Position numbers and translations under genes: made by a program. The notes under the pieces were generated by a model. It saw only the letters and a program-made list of their open reading frames with translations, was not told where the DNA came from and ran no database searches. Shown in pieces: positions 52,281 to 60,213 of a DNA stretch of 60,213 nucleotides (position 1 is its first letter; each line of letters opens with the position of its first letter). Origin of the DNA: Levilactobacillus namurensis DSM 19117. Lineage in GTDB: Bacteria > Bacillota > Bacilli > Lactobacillales > Lactobacillaceae. Location: the NCBI RefSeq assembly GCF_001434785.1, contig NZ_AZDT01000030.1:1-60213 (forward strand). Reading direction: 5' to 3'.

Positions 52281-53030
52281 ATGTCAGATCGTTTAGCAGG
52301 AAAAGTTGCGATTATTACGGGAGGCGTCGCCGGAATTGGTCTGGGTATCGCGGAGTGCTATGTACGCGAAGGGGCCAAGGTGGTCTTGACGGCCAACCAT
52401 AACGTGGACGGCGGGAAAGCCGCGGTTGCCAAGTTTGGGGACGACGTGAGTCTGTTCGTCCAACAAGATGTGTCGCAAGAGGCTGATTGGCAGAAAGTCA
52501 TCGACGCGACGATCGCCAAGTTCGGTAAGCTGGACATCTTAGTCAACAACGCCGGCATCGGACCCATGATGCCCGTGATCGAAGACGTCTCCTTAGCCGA
52601 CTGGCAAAAGGTCATCGACGTGAACCTGACGGCTAACTTCTTAGGTGAGAAAGCGGCCATCAACGCCATGAAGCAGACCAACGATGCGCAGGGGTCGATC
52701 ATCAATGTCTCCTCAGTAGCCGGCTTAGTGGGCTTACCCACGGCACCCGCTTACTCTGCCAGCAAGGGGGGCACGCGCCTGTTGACGCACGCCACGGCCC
52801 TGAATCTGGCCCAACGGAAGATTAACATTCGGGTCAACTCCGTCCACCCTGGTTGGATCGACACGTCAATCGTGCCGGCCGCTGCTAAGGAACAGCTGAT
52901 CAAGACCATCCCCGTAGGCCACATGGGCCAACCTAAGGACATCGGCGAAGTCTGCGTCTACTTAGGCAGCGATGAATCCAGCTTTGCTAACGGTGCTGAG
53001 TTCACGGTCGATGGTGGGCAACGCGCCTAA
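52281..53030 (+). CDS. Short-chain dehydrogenase/reductase
   Basis: A 249-residue classical [13 protein letters not shown] near residue 14 is the cofactor loop, NNAG the structural motif, and Ser145, Tyr158 and Lys162 the catalytic set (YSASK). The C-terminal [17 protein letters not shown] is typical. The sequence is close in style to the (R)-specific alcohol dehydrogenase of L. brevis (MGHxGxPxDIxxVCVYL), and secondary alcohol or ketone reduction is likely. The start at 52281 follows AAAGGG. Confidence 0.88.
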   Translation: MSDRLAGKVAIITGGVAGIGLGIAECYVREGAKVVLTANHNVDGGKAAVAKFGDDVSLFVQQDVSQEADWQKVIDATIAKFGKLDILVNNAGIGPMMPVIEDVSLADWQKVIDVNLTANFLGEKAAINAMKQTNDAQGSIINVSSVAGLVGLPTAPAYSASKGGTRLLTHATALNLAQRKINIRVNSVHPGWIDTSIVPAAAKEQLIKTIPVGHMGQPKDIGEVCVYLGSDESSFANGAEFTVDGGQRA

Positions 53031-53323
53031 CCGTCCGGTAACTCGTCCAGCGTAGTTGCTGGTTCCGTTTAGTTGTGTAATTAAACCAACCACAAATTCT
53101 ATTGAACTCATCAATTTATTAATAGTGTGGTTGCAACCGATTGCTCTACATGGTAAGATGGCCCACGTATTCACATGCTCAGTCCTGCAACGATAAGATC
53201 GTTGTACGCGCGAACGGGGTCTAACCAACCCATGAACGATGTTCGCCATCAATTGCCTAACCTTTCGGCTCCCACTAAACCACATCACGATGAGTTTGCA
53301 GTCACTGAGTTTCATTGAGATCA
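53031..53323. other. Spacer between convergent genes
   Basis: About 290 bases with the palindrome GGTTGCAACC near 53131. No plus-strand terminator for the SDR gene other than the shared one at 53324, and no coding frame. Confidence 0.35.
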
Positions 53324-53359
53324 AAAAAAGCCCCCACCGAATTTTCGGCGGGGGCTTTT
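53324..53359. terminator. Bidirectional terminator, SDR gene and mntH
   Basis: AAAAGCCCCCACCG and CGGCGGGGGCTTTT form a stem with one mismatch around AATTTT. Confidence 0.9.
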
Positions 53360-53370
53360 AAATTTAGCGG

Positions 53371-54747
53371 TTAGGCCAGGCCTAACGTGTTTAAAATCAG
53401 ATAAACGTTCAAGATAATCAGAATCACCGCAATGATCCAAGACAGGATCTTGACCCAAGTCTTGTTTACGAACTCACCCATCAGCTTAGAATTACTGGTG
53501 AAGATGACCAGGGGAATCATCGCGAACGGTAACGCGACACTCAAGAAGACTTGCGAGAACGTCAGAAGCGATTCAATCTTGGCTTCGTTGTCGTGGTAGT
53601 ACAACGCGAAGATGACCACTGGCGTCACGGAGATCAACCGGGTCAGTAACCGTTGTGCCCACAGAGGCATCTTCAGGTTAATGAACCCTTCCATGATAAT
53701 CTGACCAGCCAAGGTCCCCGTAATGGTCGAGCTTTGTCCGGAAGCCAATAGGGCTAACGCGAACAACATACTCAAGATGGGACTGGCAATGGCGCCGACA
53801 ATCTGACTGTTGCTTAAGGCGTTGTACAGATCGACGAACCGGCCTAAGTCACTGTCCGTGCCGAAGAAGAGGGCGGCCCCTAGAATCAAGAGGAGACTGT
53901 TGACGACAAAGGCGATGGTCAGCTGAATGTTGGAGTCAATCGTGGTGAACTTGATGGCTTGCGCCACACTCTTCCGGTTCTTCCGGTCGAAGTTCCGCGT
54001 CTGGGAGATGGAAGATCCCAGGTACAGGTCATGGGGCATCACGGTCGCCCCCACGATCCCTAAGGACAAGTACAGCATCCCTTGGTTCGTGACCACGTGG
54101 CTAGATGGTAAGTAGCCCTTGACCACTTCGCTCATCTGGGGCTGGGAGAGAATCACTTCGTAGAGGAAGACAAAGAGGATCACGGCGACTAACGTGGCCA
54201 CGATGGCTTCGATCTTCCGGAAGCCTAGTTTCATCAACACCAGCAGTAACAGCACATCGGCAGCGGTGATTAAGATCCCGACCAGTAGGGGGAATCCGAA
54301 TAAGAGCTTTAACGCGATCCCGGAACCGATGATTTCGGCGACGTCGGTGGCCACGATGGCTAGTTCGGTGATGATCCAGAGGACGAACCCGGTGAATTTA
54401 CCCGTTCGCTCTCGTGTTAATTGGGCCAAGTCTTTGCCCGTCACGATTCCTAATCGAGCGGACATGGCTTGGAGGAGCATCGCAATCAAACTAGACATCA
54501 GGACCACCGTCAGTAACGTGTACTTGTATTGGGCCCCACCGGCAATGGAGGTAATCCAGTTCCCAGGATCCATATATCCGACGGCGATCAGAGCGCCAGG
54601 TCCGGTGTAGGCGGCCAGGGTGCGCCAGAATCCCGCATTTTGGGGAACGTCGACACTGCCGTTGACTTCGTCCAGACTCTTTTGGCCAGCGTCCGTCGAT
54701 TTGAGCATGTGGTGCTTGGTCGTTGCATCGGTTTCATGTTTCTTCAT
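53371..54747 (-). CDS. mntH: Nramp-type manganese/divalent metal transporter
   Basis: A 458-residue proton-coupled metal importer with eleven to twelve membrane segments. The metal-binding DPGNW is at 60-64 in segment 1 and [10 protein letters not shown] near residue 240 in segment 6. A soluble N-terminal tail of about 40 residues precedes the channel. Lactobacilli depend on high internal manganese for oxidative defence. GAGGGG precedes the ATG. The leader shows no yybP-ykoY manganese riboswitch core that I can recognise. Confidence 0.93.
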   Translation of the reverse strand: MKKHETDATTKHHMLKSTDAGQKSLDEVNGSVDVPQNAGFWRTLAAYTGPGALIAVGYMDPGNWITSIAGGAQYKYTLLTVVLMSSLIAMLLQAMSARLGIVTGKDLAQLTRERTGKFTGFVLWIITELAIVATDVAEIIGSGIALKLLFGFPLLVGILITAADVLLLLVLMKLGFRKIEAIVATLVAVILFVFLYEVILSQPQMSEVVKGYLPSSHVVTNQGMLYLSLGIVGATVMPHDLYLGSSISQTRNFDRKNRKSVAQAIKFTTIDSNIQLTIAFVVNSLLLILGAALFFGTDSDLGRFVDLYNALSNSQIVGAIASPILSMLFALALLASGQSSTITGTLAGQIIMEGFINLKMPLWAQRLLTRLISVTPVVIFALYYHDNEAKIESLLTFSQVFLSVALPFAMIPLVIFTSNSKLMGEFVNKTWVKILSWIIAVILIILNVYLILNTLGLA

Positions 54748-54922
54748 ATAAAACCCCTCTTTTCTATCTGTCTAGAAATTCAGGTAGTCGCATGACTTCT
54801 GCCTTTCCAAATCCTATCCCACCGCGCACCAGTCGGGGGCAACGCGATAATGGTGCCCCTTAACTGTGCCTGATGGCATAATATTTCAACCGTAAGTATA
54901 GGCTAAATCCCTACAAAGTCAA
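54748..54922 (-). promoter_or_regulatory. mntH promoter
   Basis: On the minus strand TTGACT (54917-54922) and TATACT (54895-54900) with 16 bases between. The leader to the ATG is about 140 bases, containing GGGGCACC near 54853-54860 and complementary GGTGCCCC-type sequence, but no defined regulatory class. Confidence 0.6.
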
Positions 54923-55172
54923 CCGTTTACGGGATTAGCGAATCCCCGAATCCCAGGGGACTATGTGGATGGTGGCCACTGGGCAACCCATTGGTGACGA
55001 TTTCATGCAAGGGCTGGACGGTCCGAGAAAAAATTTTGCCACTCAATTGTTTTCACTATCATTAGTAAAGATAGGCATAGTGATTCAATCAACTAGTATC
55101 AAAAACTAGATGATTGCGGTATAATGGCAAGTACCAGCGAGAAGTGGAAACTCCTAGAAATGAGGAACCAAT
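54923..55172 (+). promoter_or_regulatory. Upstream region of the degV gene
   Basis: TATAAT near 55121-55126 (in GGTATAATGG) is a likely -10 for the degV gene. The rest of the spacer shows nothing that I can name. Confidence 0.45.
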
Positions 55173-56027
55173 ATGCAAACTGAAAAAATTGCGATTTTAG
55201 TCGATTCTTGTTCGGACGTCCCAGCTTCTGTCCTCCAAGCGGCTGACATGGCACTCTTACCGGTCAACGTGATCTTTCGTGACCGGGTCTATGAAGACCG
55301 CGTGACCATCACGCCGGCGGAATTCTACCGGCGGCAGGCGACCGAACAGGCCACTACGGCCAGTCCAACCGGGAAAACGGTACTCGAGGCCTTCGAGCGC
55401 ATCCAGGAGTCTGGCTACACCCACGTGTTGGGTGTCTGCATCTCGGATAAACTCTCGGGAACCTTTCAAGAAGTTAAATTATTAAGTGAAGACTCACCCT
55501 TAAAAGTTCATATGGTGAATACTAAGAATATCGGGATTGGGAGCGGCTTTGCGGCCATTTACGCGGCCCAGCTACGGGATCAAGGATTAGCGTTCGATGA
55601 CCTGGTCGCGGAAGTCGAGCGAGTCGTTCGTCAGACCAAAGTCTTCTTCTATATTCCTAACCTGAAATACCTGGTGGCGGGCGGCCGGGTCGGCCGGGTC
55701 GCGGGGATGGCCGGAACGCTACTGAACGTTAAGCCGATCATCTCGTGTGATCCCGATGGGGTCTTTGCGCCAGTCGCTAAAGCGCGTGGTGAGAAGCGGG
55801 CCTTGGCCAAGCTGATCAGCCTGGTGGGGGAAACGATTGGTGACCATCAGCAGGTCAGTGTCTCCGTAGTCGACGGGGCCAACCCCGAGTTACGCGAGAC
55901 CATCTTGGCCCAGTTACAGGCGGCTTACCCGCAGGTCAGTGACTGGGGCAGTGGCGATATCTCACCAGCCTTGGGGGTTCACACGGGCCCCGGATTGGTG
56001 GGCGTGGGGATACAGGTGCGCGATTAG
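55173..56027 (+). CDS. DegV family fatty-acid-binding protein
   Basis: A 284-residue cytoplasmic protein. The N-terminal ILVDSCSDVPASV with its serine-rich loop and the later TASPTGKTVLEAFE and SDKLSGTFQ motifs hold the lipid head group; LKYLVAGGRVGRVAGMAGTL is the second conserved block. DegV/FakB proteins present fatty acids to the kinase FakA for phosphorylation. GAGGAAC precedes the ATG. It is monocistronic; no fakA gene is in the window. Confidence 0.9.
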   Translation: MQTEKIAILVDSCSDVPASVLQAADMALLPVNVIFRDRVYEDRVTITPAEFYRRQATEQATTASPTGKTVLEAFERIQESGYTHVLGVCISDKLSGTFQEVKLLSEDSPLKVHMVNTKNIGIGSGFAAIYAAQLRDQGLAFDDLVAEVERVVRQTKVFFYIPNLKYLVAGGRVGRVAGMAGTLLNVKPIISCDPDGVFAPVAKARGEKRALAKLISLVGETIGDHQQVSVSVVDGANPELRETILAQLQAAYPQVSDWGSGDISPALGVHTGPGLVGVGIQVRD

Positions 56028-56290
56028 GCTTGTGAAATCACAGATGTAGCCCTTAACATTCAAGCCATACAAAAAGGCCACGATGGCAACGAGGCTATCA
56101 TGGCTTGAGGGGGGTACGAGCAGAAGTTTAAGACTTTGGGGGAGTGCTAAGTTCTGCTCGCGTGAAGAATCATAAGAATTTGTTTCGGGTCGACAAGCGC
56201 TCCTTGTTGACCTGACTGTAGTTTAACCCAGGTGGGGTTGTGGCGCAATCAATTGGTTTAATAAATATATTAATAATAAACCAAAACCAT
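56028..56290. other. Hairpin-rich spacer after the degV gene
   Basis: Besides the hairpin at 56071-56106, it holds CGAGCAGAA/TTCTGCTCG (about 56117-56161), GGTCGACAAG/CTTGTTGACC (56188-56212) and TTGGTTTA/TAAACCAA (about 56253-56284). No coding frame. The density of perfect stems is high for an ordinary spacer. Confidence 0.45.
56071..56106 (-). terminator. Hairpin with a T-run only on the minus strand
   Basis: GCCATGATAGC and GCCATCGTGGC (minus strand) form the stem, with T5 behind it on that strand. No minus-strand gene is seen upstream of it; the plus-strand degV gene would be served poorly. It may end an antisense or unannotated transcript. Confidence 0.4.
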
Positions 56291-56491
56291 TTGACAGCTG
56301 GTTGCTGAAACGTTTATCCTTGAATGGACTAGCCATTAGACCGGGATGACTCACAGATTGTGGGGCTCATTACGGATTTGGCCCCACTGACTTTGTGAAA
56401 AGACGGTGGCTCACGACCTAGATATGGGGGCAACGGAAGAGATTTCCGTGCGGCCCCCGGGATAAAACGGCTTCAGGAGGATCGGAAGTTC
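56291..56491 (+). promoter_or_regulatory. Promoter and structured leader of the DUF915 gene
   Basis: TTGACA (56291-56296) and TATCCT with 18 bases between form a possible promoter. The leader of about 165 bases holds TCACA/TGTGA enclosing GTGGGGC/GCCCCAC (56351-56398) and GGGGGC/GCCCCC enclosing CGGAA/TTCCG (about 56426-56458). The second stem lies 18 bases before the ribosome binding site. Confidence 0.45.
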
Positions 56492-57394
56492 ATGGACTTA
56501 AGTTTAGTAGAATTAGCAATGATTTCGGGAGCGACCAGTGCGCTGGGACGGCTACGGACCCGCCGTAAGCTGGCTAAGTGGCAACGCCAACGGCCACGGG
56601 TGACTCCGCAGATTCCTACGCTCTTTGTCCACGGACTACGTGGTAGTTCTAAGACCATGGCGGCCATGCTGAAAGCCGCCGTCCACGTGGGTCATTGTCG
56701 GCCGTTGACCATTCACGTGACCCACGCGGGCAAGCTGAAAATCAGCGGCAAGTGGGATGACCAAGCCGAACACCCGTTGATTCAGGTGACGTTTGGCAAT
56801 AACCAAGCCCGGTTGGCGTTTCAGGTCCGGTGGCTCCACGAAGTCATGATCTACTTGCGTGGCCAGCATGGGGTTCAAGCCTACAACGCGGTGGGCCATT
56901 CGGCGGGAAGCGTGGCCTTAGTGGCCTACGCGGAAGCCTTTGGCCAAGACACCTGGTTACCCCGTTTGAAAAAGCTGGTGACCATTGCCGGTCCCTTTAA
57001 CGGGGTGATCGGAATGAACGAGAGCCACAACACCAACTTCCTAACGGAGACCGGTCGACCGAAAATCGTGTATCCCCGGAGCTTCTGGTTGCCCAGTTAC
57101 GCGGACCTCTACTAACGTCGGGAGGCTTTCCCGACCGACGTGGCGGTCTTGAACATTTACGGTGATCTTGAAGACGGGTCGCATTCGGACCGCTACATTT
57201 CGACGGCTTCCGCACGCTCTTTGCGTTACTTACTAGGAACGATCCCCGCGAGTTTTCGGGAGGTCGGTTTCCGGGGGGCCGGAGCGGAACACAGTCGCCT
57301 GCACGACAACCCGCAGGTTCAAGCGCTAGTCTTTGACTTTCTTTTCCAGGAACCGGCGCCGACAATCAACCTAGCTTCAGTTAAAATGAGTTAA
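56492..57394 (+). pseudogene. DUF915 alpha/beta hydrolase gene interrupted by an in-frame TAA
   Basis: One reading frame of 300 codons with a single stop (TAA, 57113-57115). The part before it has FVHGLRGSSKTM and the nucleophile elbow GHSAGS; the part after it continues with VLNIYGDLEDGSHSD, SARSLRYLLG and HSRLHDNPQV, which holds the catalytic histidine. The truncated product (207 residues) therefore lacks an essential residue. CAA to TAA is the simplest cause. DUF915 proteins are secreted or membrane-linked lipase-like hydrolases of unknown substrate; this one has only a weak N-terminal hydrophobic stretch. CAGGAGG precedes the ATG. Confidence 0.82.
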
Positions 57395-57395
57395 C

Positions 57396-57434
57396 AAAAA
57401 GCCCTGAACGACATGCGGATCGTTCGGGGCTTTT
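57396..57434 (+). terminator. Terminator of the DUF915 gene
   Basis: AAAAGCCCTGAACGA and TCGTTCGGGGCTTTT form a stem with one wobble. Confidence 0.9.
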
Positions 57435-57945
57435 CTACAGAATTAGGAATCATTATTGAAACACTTGTTTTGGGGGGAGTGCATCTTTTGACGCTGATTC
57501 CTAGATTAATCACAGTGCTTAACATTGGCGCATAACACGAACCAACTACCAGTATCATAGCGGGATTGGGGGGCGCCCGCAAGCGAATTGTGACGGCTGA
57601 GGCAAAGTGGTTAAAGGTCACAATAATTAGTCAGTAAAACCGGTTATTGACAAGGATTCGTGCTAAACTAAGACCGCGGACTGCGTTAACGACAGAAACT
57701 TATGATGGATTAAGTTATAAATTAATTTGAAGATAAACCGCCTAAAAACCGCGTCCCAATAGGAAACGGCTGTGGCGGTCTTAATTTTAACTGTAAGTGT
57801 GCAACTTGCACATGTTCCCGTCATTTTGGCAAAAGTGTGAGAAAACGACCCCGAATCGCCACTTTTCCGATAGTAAGTCGTTTATCTTTCGCTAACTTTC
57901 AAGTAGACTAAGCCTAGAATCGTTTTTCGATGTAGGAGGGTAAAC
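57435..57945 (+). promoter_or_regulatory. Long upstream region of the NADH oxidase gene
   Basis: About 510 bases. TGTGCAACTTGCACA (57798-57812) is a perfect inverted repeat with one central base and fits a Crp/Fnr- or Rex-like dimer site. TAGAAT near 57913 is a possible -10 about 35 bases before the ATG. Two stretches of the form ACCGCC and GGCGGT (about 57738-57780) can pair. No coding frame was supported. Confidence 0.45.
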
Positions 57946-59352
57946 ATGAAAGTCATCATTGTTGGTAGTACACACGCTGGTACGAATGCGGCGTTACAAA
58001 TTTTGCGTGATCACCCAGAAACTGAGGTTACCATTTATGAGCGGCACACGAACGTTTCTTTCTTATCTTGTGGGATTTCCTTGTACCTGGACGGACAAGT
58101 TAAACACCTAGAAGACATGTTTTACTCTTCACCAGAGCAATTGACCAGTTTGGGGGCCACGATCAAGACGCGCTGCAACGTGTTGAAGATTGATGCTGAG
58201 GCGAAGACACTGGAAGCCGTTAATATGGATACTGGGGATCTGATTAATGACACCTATGATAAGTTGATTATGGCGACGGGGTCGACCGTGACCGTCCCAC
58301 CGATCTTCGGTATCGATGAAGACAAGGTCCTGCTATGCAAGAACTACGACCAAGCCAAGGCCATCTACGAAACGGCGAAGACCAATAAGCGGATCGCCAT
58401 CATTGGGGCCGGCTACGTGGGGACGGAATTAGCGGAAAGCTATGCCCGGACGGATCACGATGTGCAGTTGTTCCAGTCACGGGACATCATCTTGAACCAT
58501 TATGTCGATAAGAACTTCTCCGAACGCATCGTTGACACGCTCGAAGACAAGGGCGTTAAAGTCTATCTCGATCGGCGGGTCACCGCCTTTACCGGTAACG
58601 ATAACGACGAGTTGGTCATCGAGACCACTGACGGCGACTTCACGGCGGACTTGGCCATCGTCTGCACCGGTTTCGTACCGAACACGGAACTGCTCCGGGG
58701 CCAAGTTGAAATGGATAAGCACGGAGCCATCATCATTAATCAATACGTGCAATCATCCAACCCAGACATTTATGCCTGTGGTGACGCGTGCGTGGTCAAC
58801 TTCAACCCGACCGGCAAGCCAGCCTACACGCCATTAGCGACGAACGCGGTCCGGCAAGGAATGTTGGCGGGGATGAACGTCTTCGGGAACATCCAACAGT
58901 ACATGGGGACCCAGGCGACCTCGGCCATGAACATCTTCGGCTACACCCTGGCCTCCACGGGACTGACGCTACAACATGCCAAGAAGTCCGGCTTTGAAGA
59001 CGCCGATATGGTCACCTTCGAGGGAACTTGGCGGCCGGAGTACATGCCGACCACGGATAAGCTGTCGATCAACTTGGTCTACGATACCAAGACACGTCTG
59101 ATCTTAGGGGCCCAACTCTTCAGTAAGCATGAAGTGGCTCAGTCGGCGAACGCCTTATCCATTGCCATCCAAAACCGCAACACTATCGATGATTTAGCCT
59201 TTGTTGATATGCTGTTCCAGCCGAACTTCGACGACCCGTTCAACTACTTGAACTTAGTCGCCCAGATGGCGGTTGAAAAGGAAGTCAAGCGCAACAACAA
59301 CCATCCGCGGTTAACGGCGGGGATGTACGTGGCGCCTGGTGAGCAAAAATAA
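57946..59352 (+). CDS. nox: Water-forming NADH oxidase
   Basis: A 468-residue FAD enzyme that reduces O2 to water with NADH. His10 and the redox-active Cys42 in FLSCGI are both in place. IIGAGYVGTELAE near 152 binds NADH, and YACGDACVV near 276 contacts FAD. The four-electron (water-forming) type is supported by the single Cys42 and by family length. A long upstream region with a palindromic site suggests redox or oxygen control. It regenerates NAD+ under aeration and fits the redox cluster downstream. Confidence 0.93.
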   Translation: MKVIIVGSTHAGTNAALQILRDHPETEVTIYERHTNVSFLSCGISLYLDGQVKHLEDMFYSSPEQLTSLGATIKTRCNVLKIDAEAKTLEAVNMDTGDLINDTYDKLIMATGSTVTVPPIFGIDEDKVLLCKNYDQAKAIYETAKTNKRIAIIGAGYVGTELAESYARTDHDVQLFQSRDIILNHYVDKNFSERIVDTLEDKGVKVYLDRRVTAFTGNDNDELVIETTDGDFTADLAIVCTGFVPNTELLRGQVEMDKHGAIIINQYVQSSNPDIYACGDACVVNFNPTGKPAYTPLATNAVRQGMLAGMNVFGNIQQYMGTQATSAMNIFGYTLASTGLTLQHAKKSGFEDADMVTFEGTWRPEYMPTTDKLSINLVYDTKTRLILGAQLFSKHEVAQSANALSIAIQNRNTIDDLAFVDMLFQPNFDDPFNYLNLVAQMAVEKEVKRNNNHPRLTAGMYVAPGEQK

Positions 59353-59370
59353 ATTGATGAGAAATTAAAG

Positions 59371-59407
59371 AAAAACGCCGTTCGGGAACTCGCTGAGCGG
59401 CGTTTTT
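59371..59407 (+). terminator. Terminator of nox
   Basis: AAAAACGCCG and CGGCGTTTTT pair around a loop of about 17 bases. Confidence 0.85.
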
Positions 59408-59440
59408 GAGTTGAAAACAAGCCGTCAGGGTAGCCAAAGC

Positions 59441-59459
59441 ATACCCCAAGGGGTATAAT
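59441..59459 (+). promoter_or_regulatory. CsoR/CstR-type operator over the thioredoxin promoter
   Basis: ATACCCC-AA-GGGGTAT (59441-59456) is a perfect inverted repeat of the form used by the CsoR family, and overlaps the -10 TATAAT (59454-59459). Binding by the CsoR-family protein encoded in the same operon should block the promoter. Confidence 0.8.
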
Positions 59460-59493
59460 GAACGCATTCAGTTTTTACAGGAGGGATTTCGGC

Positions 59494-59823
59494 ATGCAAG
59501 CGATTATGACGAAAGATTTTGAACACGTAGGTGACGATGCGGCTTTGACGGTCGTTGATTTTTGGGCGGCGTGGTGTGGGCCCTGCAAGATGCAGACGCC
59601 GGTTCTCGAGGACCTCGACCAGGATTATGCGGGCCAGGTCAAGTTTGCGTCCTTAGACGTGGACCAGAACCAGGAATTGGCCCAGTCACTGGGAATCATG
59701 AGTATTCCATCACTGGTGATCTTTAAGAACGGCAAGCCCACAGAAAAGGTCGTGGGTTTTCACCCTAAGGCCGCGTTGAAGAAGTACCTGGACAGTAAGT
59801 TGGCGGAGGCGATGGCAGAATGA
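59494..59823 (+). CDS. trxA: Thioredoxin
   Basis: A 109-residue cytoplasmic thioredoxin with the active site WCGPC at 27-31 and the cis-proline loop SIPSLVIF. I placed the start at 59494 after AGGAGGG; the frame back to 59458 would begin inside the promoter. Its stop overlaps the start of the CstR-like gene (ATGA). Linkage to a persulfide-type sensor suggests a role in reducing protein persulfides or disulfides under sulfur stress, in addition to general disulfide reduction. Confidence 0.93.
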   Translation: MQAIMTKDFEHVGDDAALTVVDFWAAWCGPCKMQTPVLEDLDQDYAGQVKFASLDVDQNQELAQSLGIMSIPSLVIFKNGKPTEKVVGFHPKAALKKYLDSKLAEAMAE

Positions 59824-60080
59824 CCACCACGCAGACCCAGTTAAAGAACCGGTTACGGCGCACGGACGGTCAGCTGCACGGCATCATGAAGATGGTGGAA
59901 GACGGTCGGGAATGCCAGGACATCCTGACTCAGCTTTCCGCAGTACGTTCCAGCGTGGAACGGATCATGGGGGTCGTAGTCGCGGCCAACGTCCAGCAAT
60001 GCGTGGACGACGTGCAGCTTTCTAAAGACCAGCAGGCGGAATTACAGTCGGCTTTGGAATTGGTCATTAAGAACCATTAG
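59820..60080 (+). CDS. CsoR-family repressor, CstR-like persulfide sensor
   Basis: An 86-residue all-helical DUF156 regulator. Cys32 and Cys61 are present with the spacing of CstR, while the copper-binding histidine of true CsoR is replaced by Asn57 (in NVQQC). This favours sensing of persulfide or polysulfide by Cys-Cys crosslinking over copper sensing. It overlaps the thioredoxin gene by four bases (ATGA), so the two are co-translated, and the operator upstream has the expected sequence. No sulfurtransferase or rhodanese gene is seen before the window ends. Confidence 0.85.
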   Translation: MTTTQTQLKNRLRRTDGQLHGIMKMVEDGRECQDILTQLSAVRSSVERIMGVVVAANVQQCVDDVQLSKDQQAELQSALELVIKNH

Positions 60081-60213
60081 TGTCATCGTGCTGGCAGGTC
60101 TTCTGCTAGGGCGCTGGTCAGTAAATTGTGAAACAGCCTAAGATGAGCTCTGTAACCCTTGCTATAGTCCCCTTAAGGTTGACAGATGAAAAACTATAAT
60201 TCATCTATCAATT
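60081..60213. other. Window end, no gene seen
   Basis: Contains a small hairpin GATGAA/TTCATC near 60184-60206. No terminator for the trx operon was found within the remaining bases. Confidence 0.3.

Noticed and set aside
52962-53324. 120-codon minus-strand frame between the SDR gene and mntH
   Set aside because: It overlaps the end of the SDR gene, lacks a ribosome binding site and resembles no protein.
54748-54895. yybP-ykoY manganese riboswitch before mntH
   Set aside because: The leader is long enough, but I could not find the conserved core sequence of this class.
59820-60080. Copper-sensing CsoR
   Set aside because: The histidine ligand is replaced by Asn57 and no copper ATPase or chaperone gene is present; CstR-like is the better reading.
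1-60213. tRNA, rRNA, CRISPR arrays, insertion sequences or prophage genes
   Set aside because: No cloverleaf, regularly spaced direct repeats, transposase, integrase or phage structural motif was seen on either strand.

Overview
The window looks like a chromosomal segment of a Lactobacillaceae species with fairly high GC for the family. Levilactobacillus is my best guess. The reasons are strong AGGAGG-type ribosome binding sites, a split arginine/citrulline deiminase locus with two ornithine carbamoyltransferases and two carbamate kinases, CcpA-type cre sites, a water-forming NADH oxidase and a Crp/Fnr ArcR. No rRNA, tRNA, CRISPR array, prophage or transposase was seen.

Layout. 1-2.7 kb: a PmrA-like MFS exporter and a B3/B4-domain protein on the minus strand. 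3-8.9 kb: arginine module arcA, arcB, arcC, arcD and the regulator arcR. 9.2-12.3 kb: a small secreted protein, then a GlnK/GlnL-type two-component system on the minus strand. 12.4-16.1 kb: citrulline module arcB2, arcC2 and an ArcE-type exchanger. 16.3-23.1 kb: an ABC half-transporter, a MalY/PatB lyase behind an interrupted DUF3737 gene, and a polyprenyl-sugar glycosyltransferase pair. 23.6-27.9 kb: two diverged copies of a cassette pairing a secreted GH25 lysozyme with an unknown secreted protein. 28.6-43.3 kb: AI-2E transporter family protein, MacB-like ABC pair, FMN-binding protein, GlcD-type FAD oxidase, GH13 glucosidase, two MarR regulators, PnuC, CorA, an EmrB/QacA-type exporter and a tandem pair of unknown small membrane proteins. 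44-46.9 kb: an OmpR-type two-component system divergent from a tiny secreted protein. 47-60 kb: redox and metal genes (NAD(P)-binding protein, NDH-2, TetR, aldehyde dehydrogenase, SDR, MntH, DegV, an interrupted DUF915 hydrolase, NADH oxidase, thioredoxin with a CstR-like repressor).

The most interesting signal is not a gene. About twelve copies of a roughly 155-bp intergenic repeat are spread over the window on both strands. Seven full-length copies fold into the same three-stem junction: a closing stem and two internal hairpins. The stems differ in sequence between copies but keep pairing through compensatory changes, with a T-T mismatch and a G-T wobble conserved at fixed positions. In four intergenic regions two copies lie in opposite orientation with their left ends facing each other. 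One copy has lost all of its interior.

Other points of note: long-range paired RNA candidates between carbamate kinase and transporter in both arc modules; a 22-bp inverted repeat that serves as the arcD terminator and contains the arcR ribosome binding site; two genes interrupted by a single in-frame stop; and a promoter layout kept with identical spacing in front of both lysozymes. All functional statements rest on motif recognition by eye; no database search was run.
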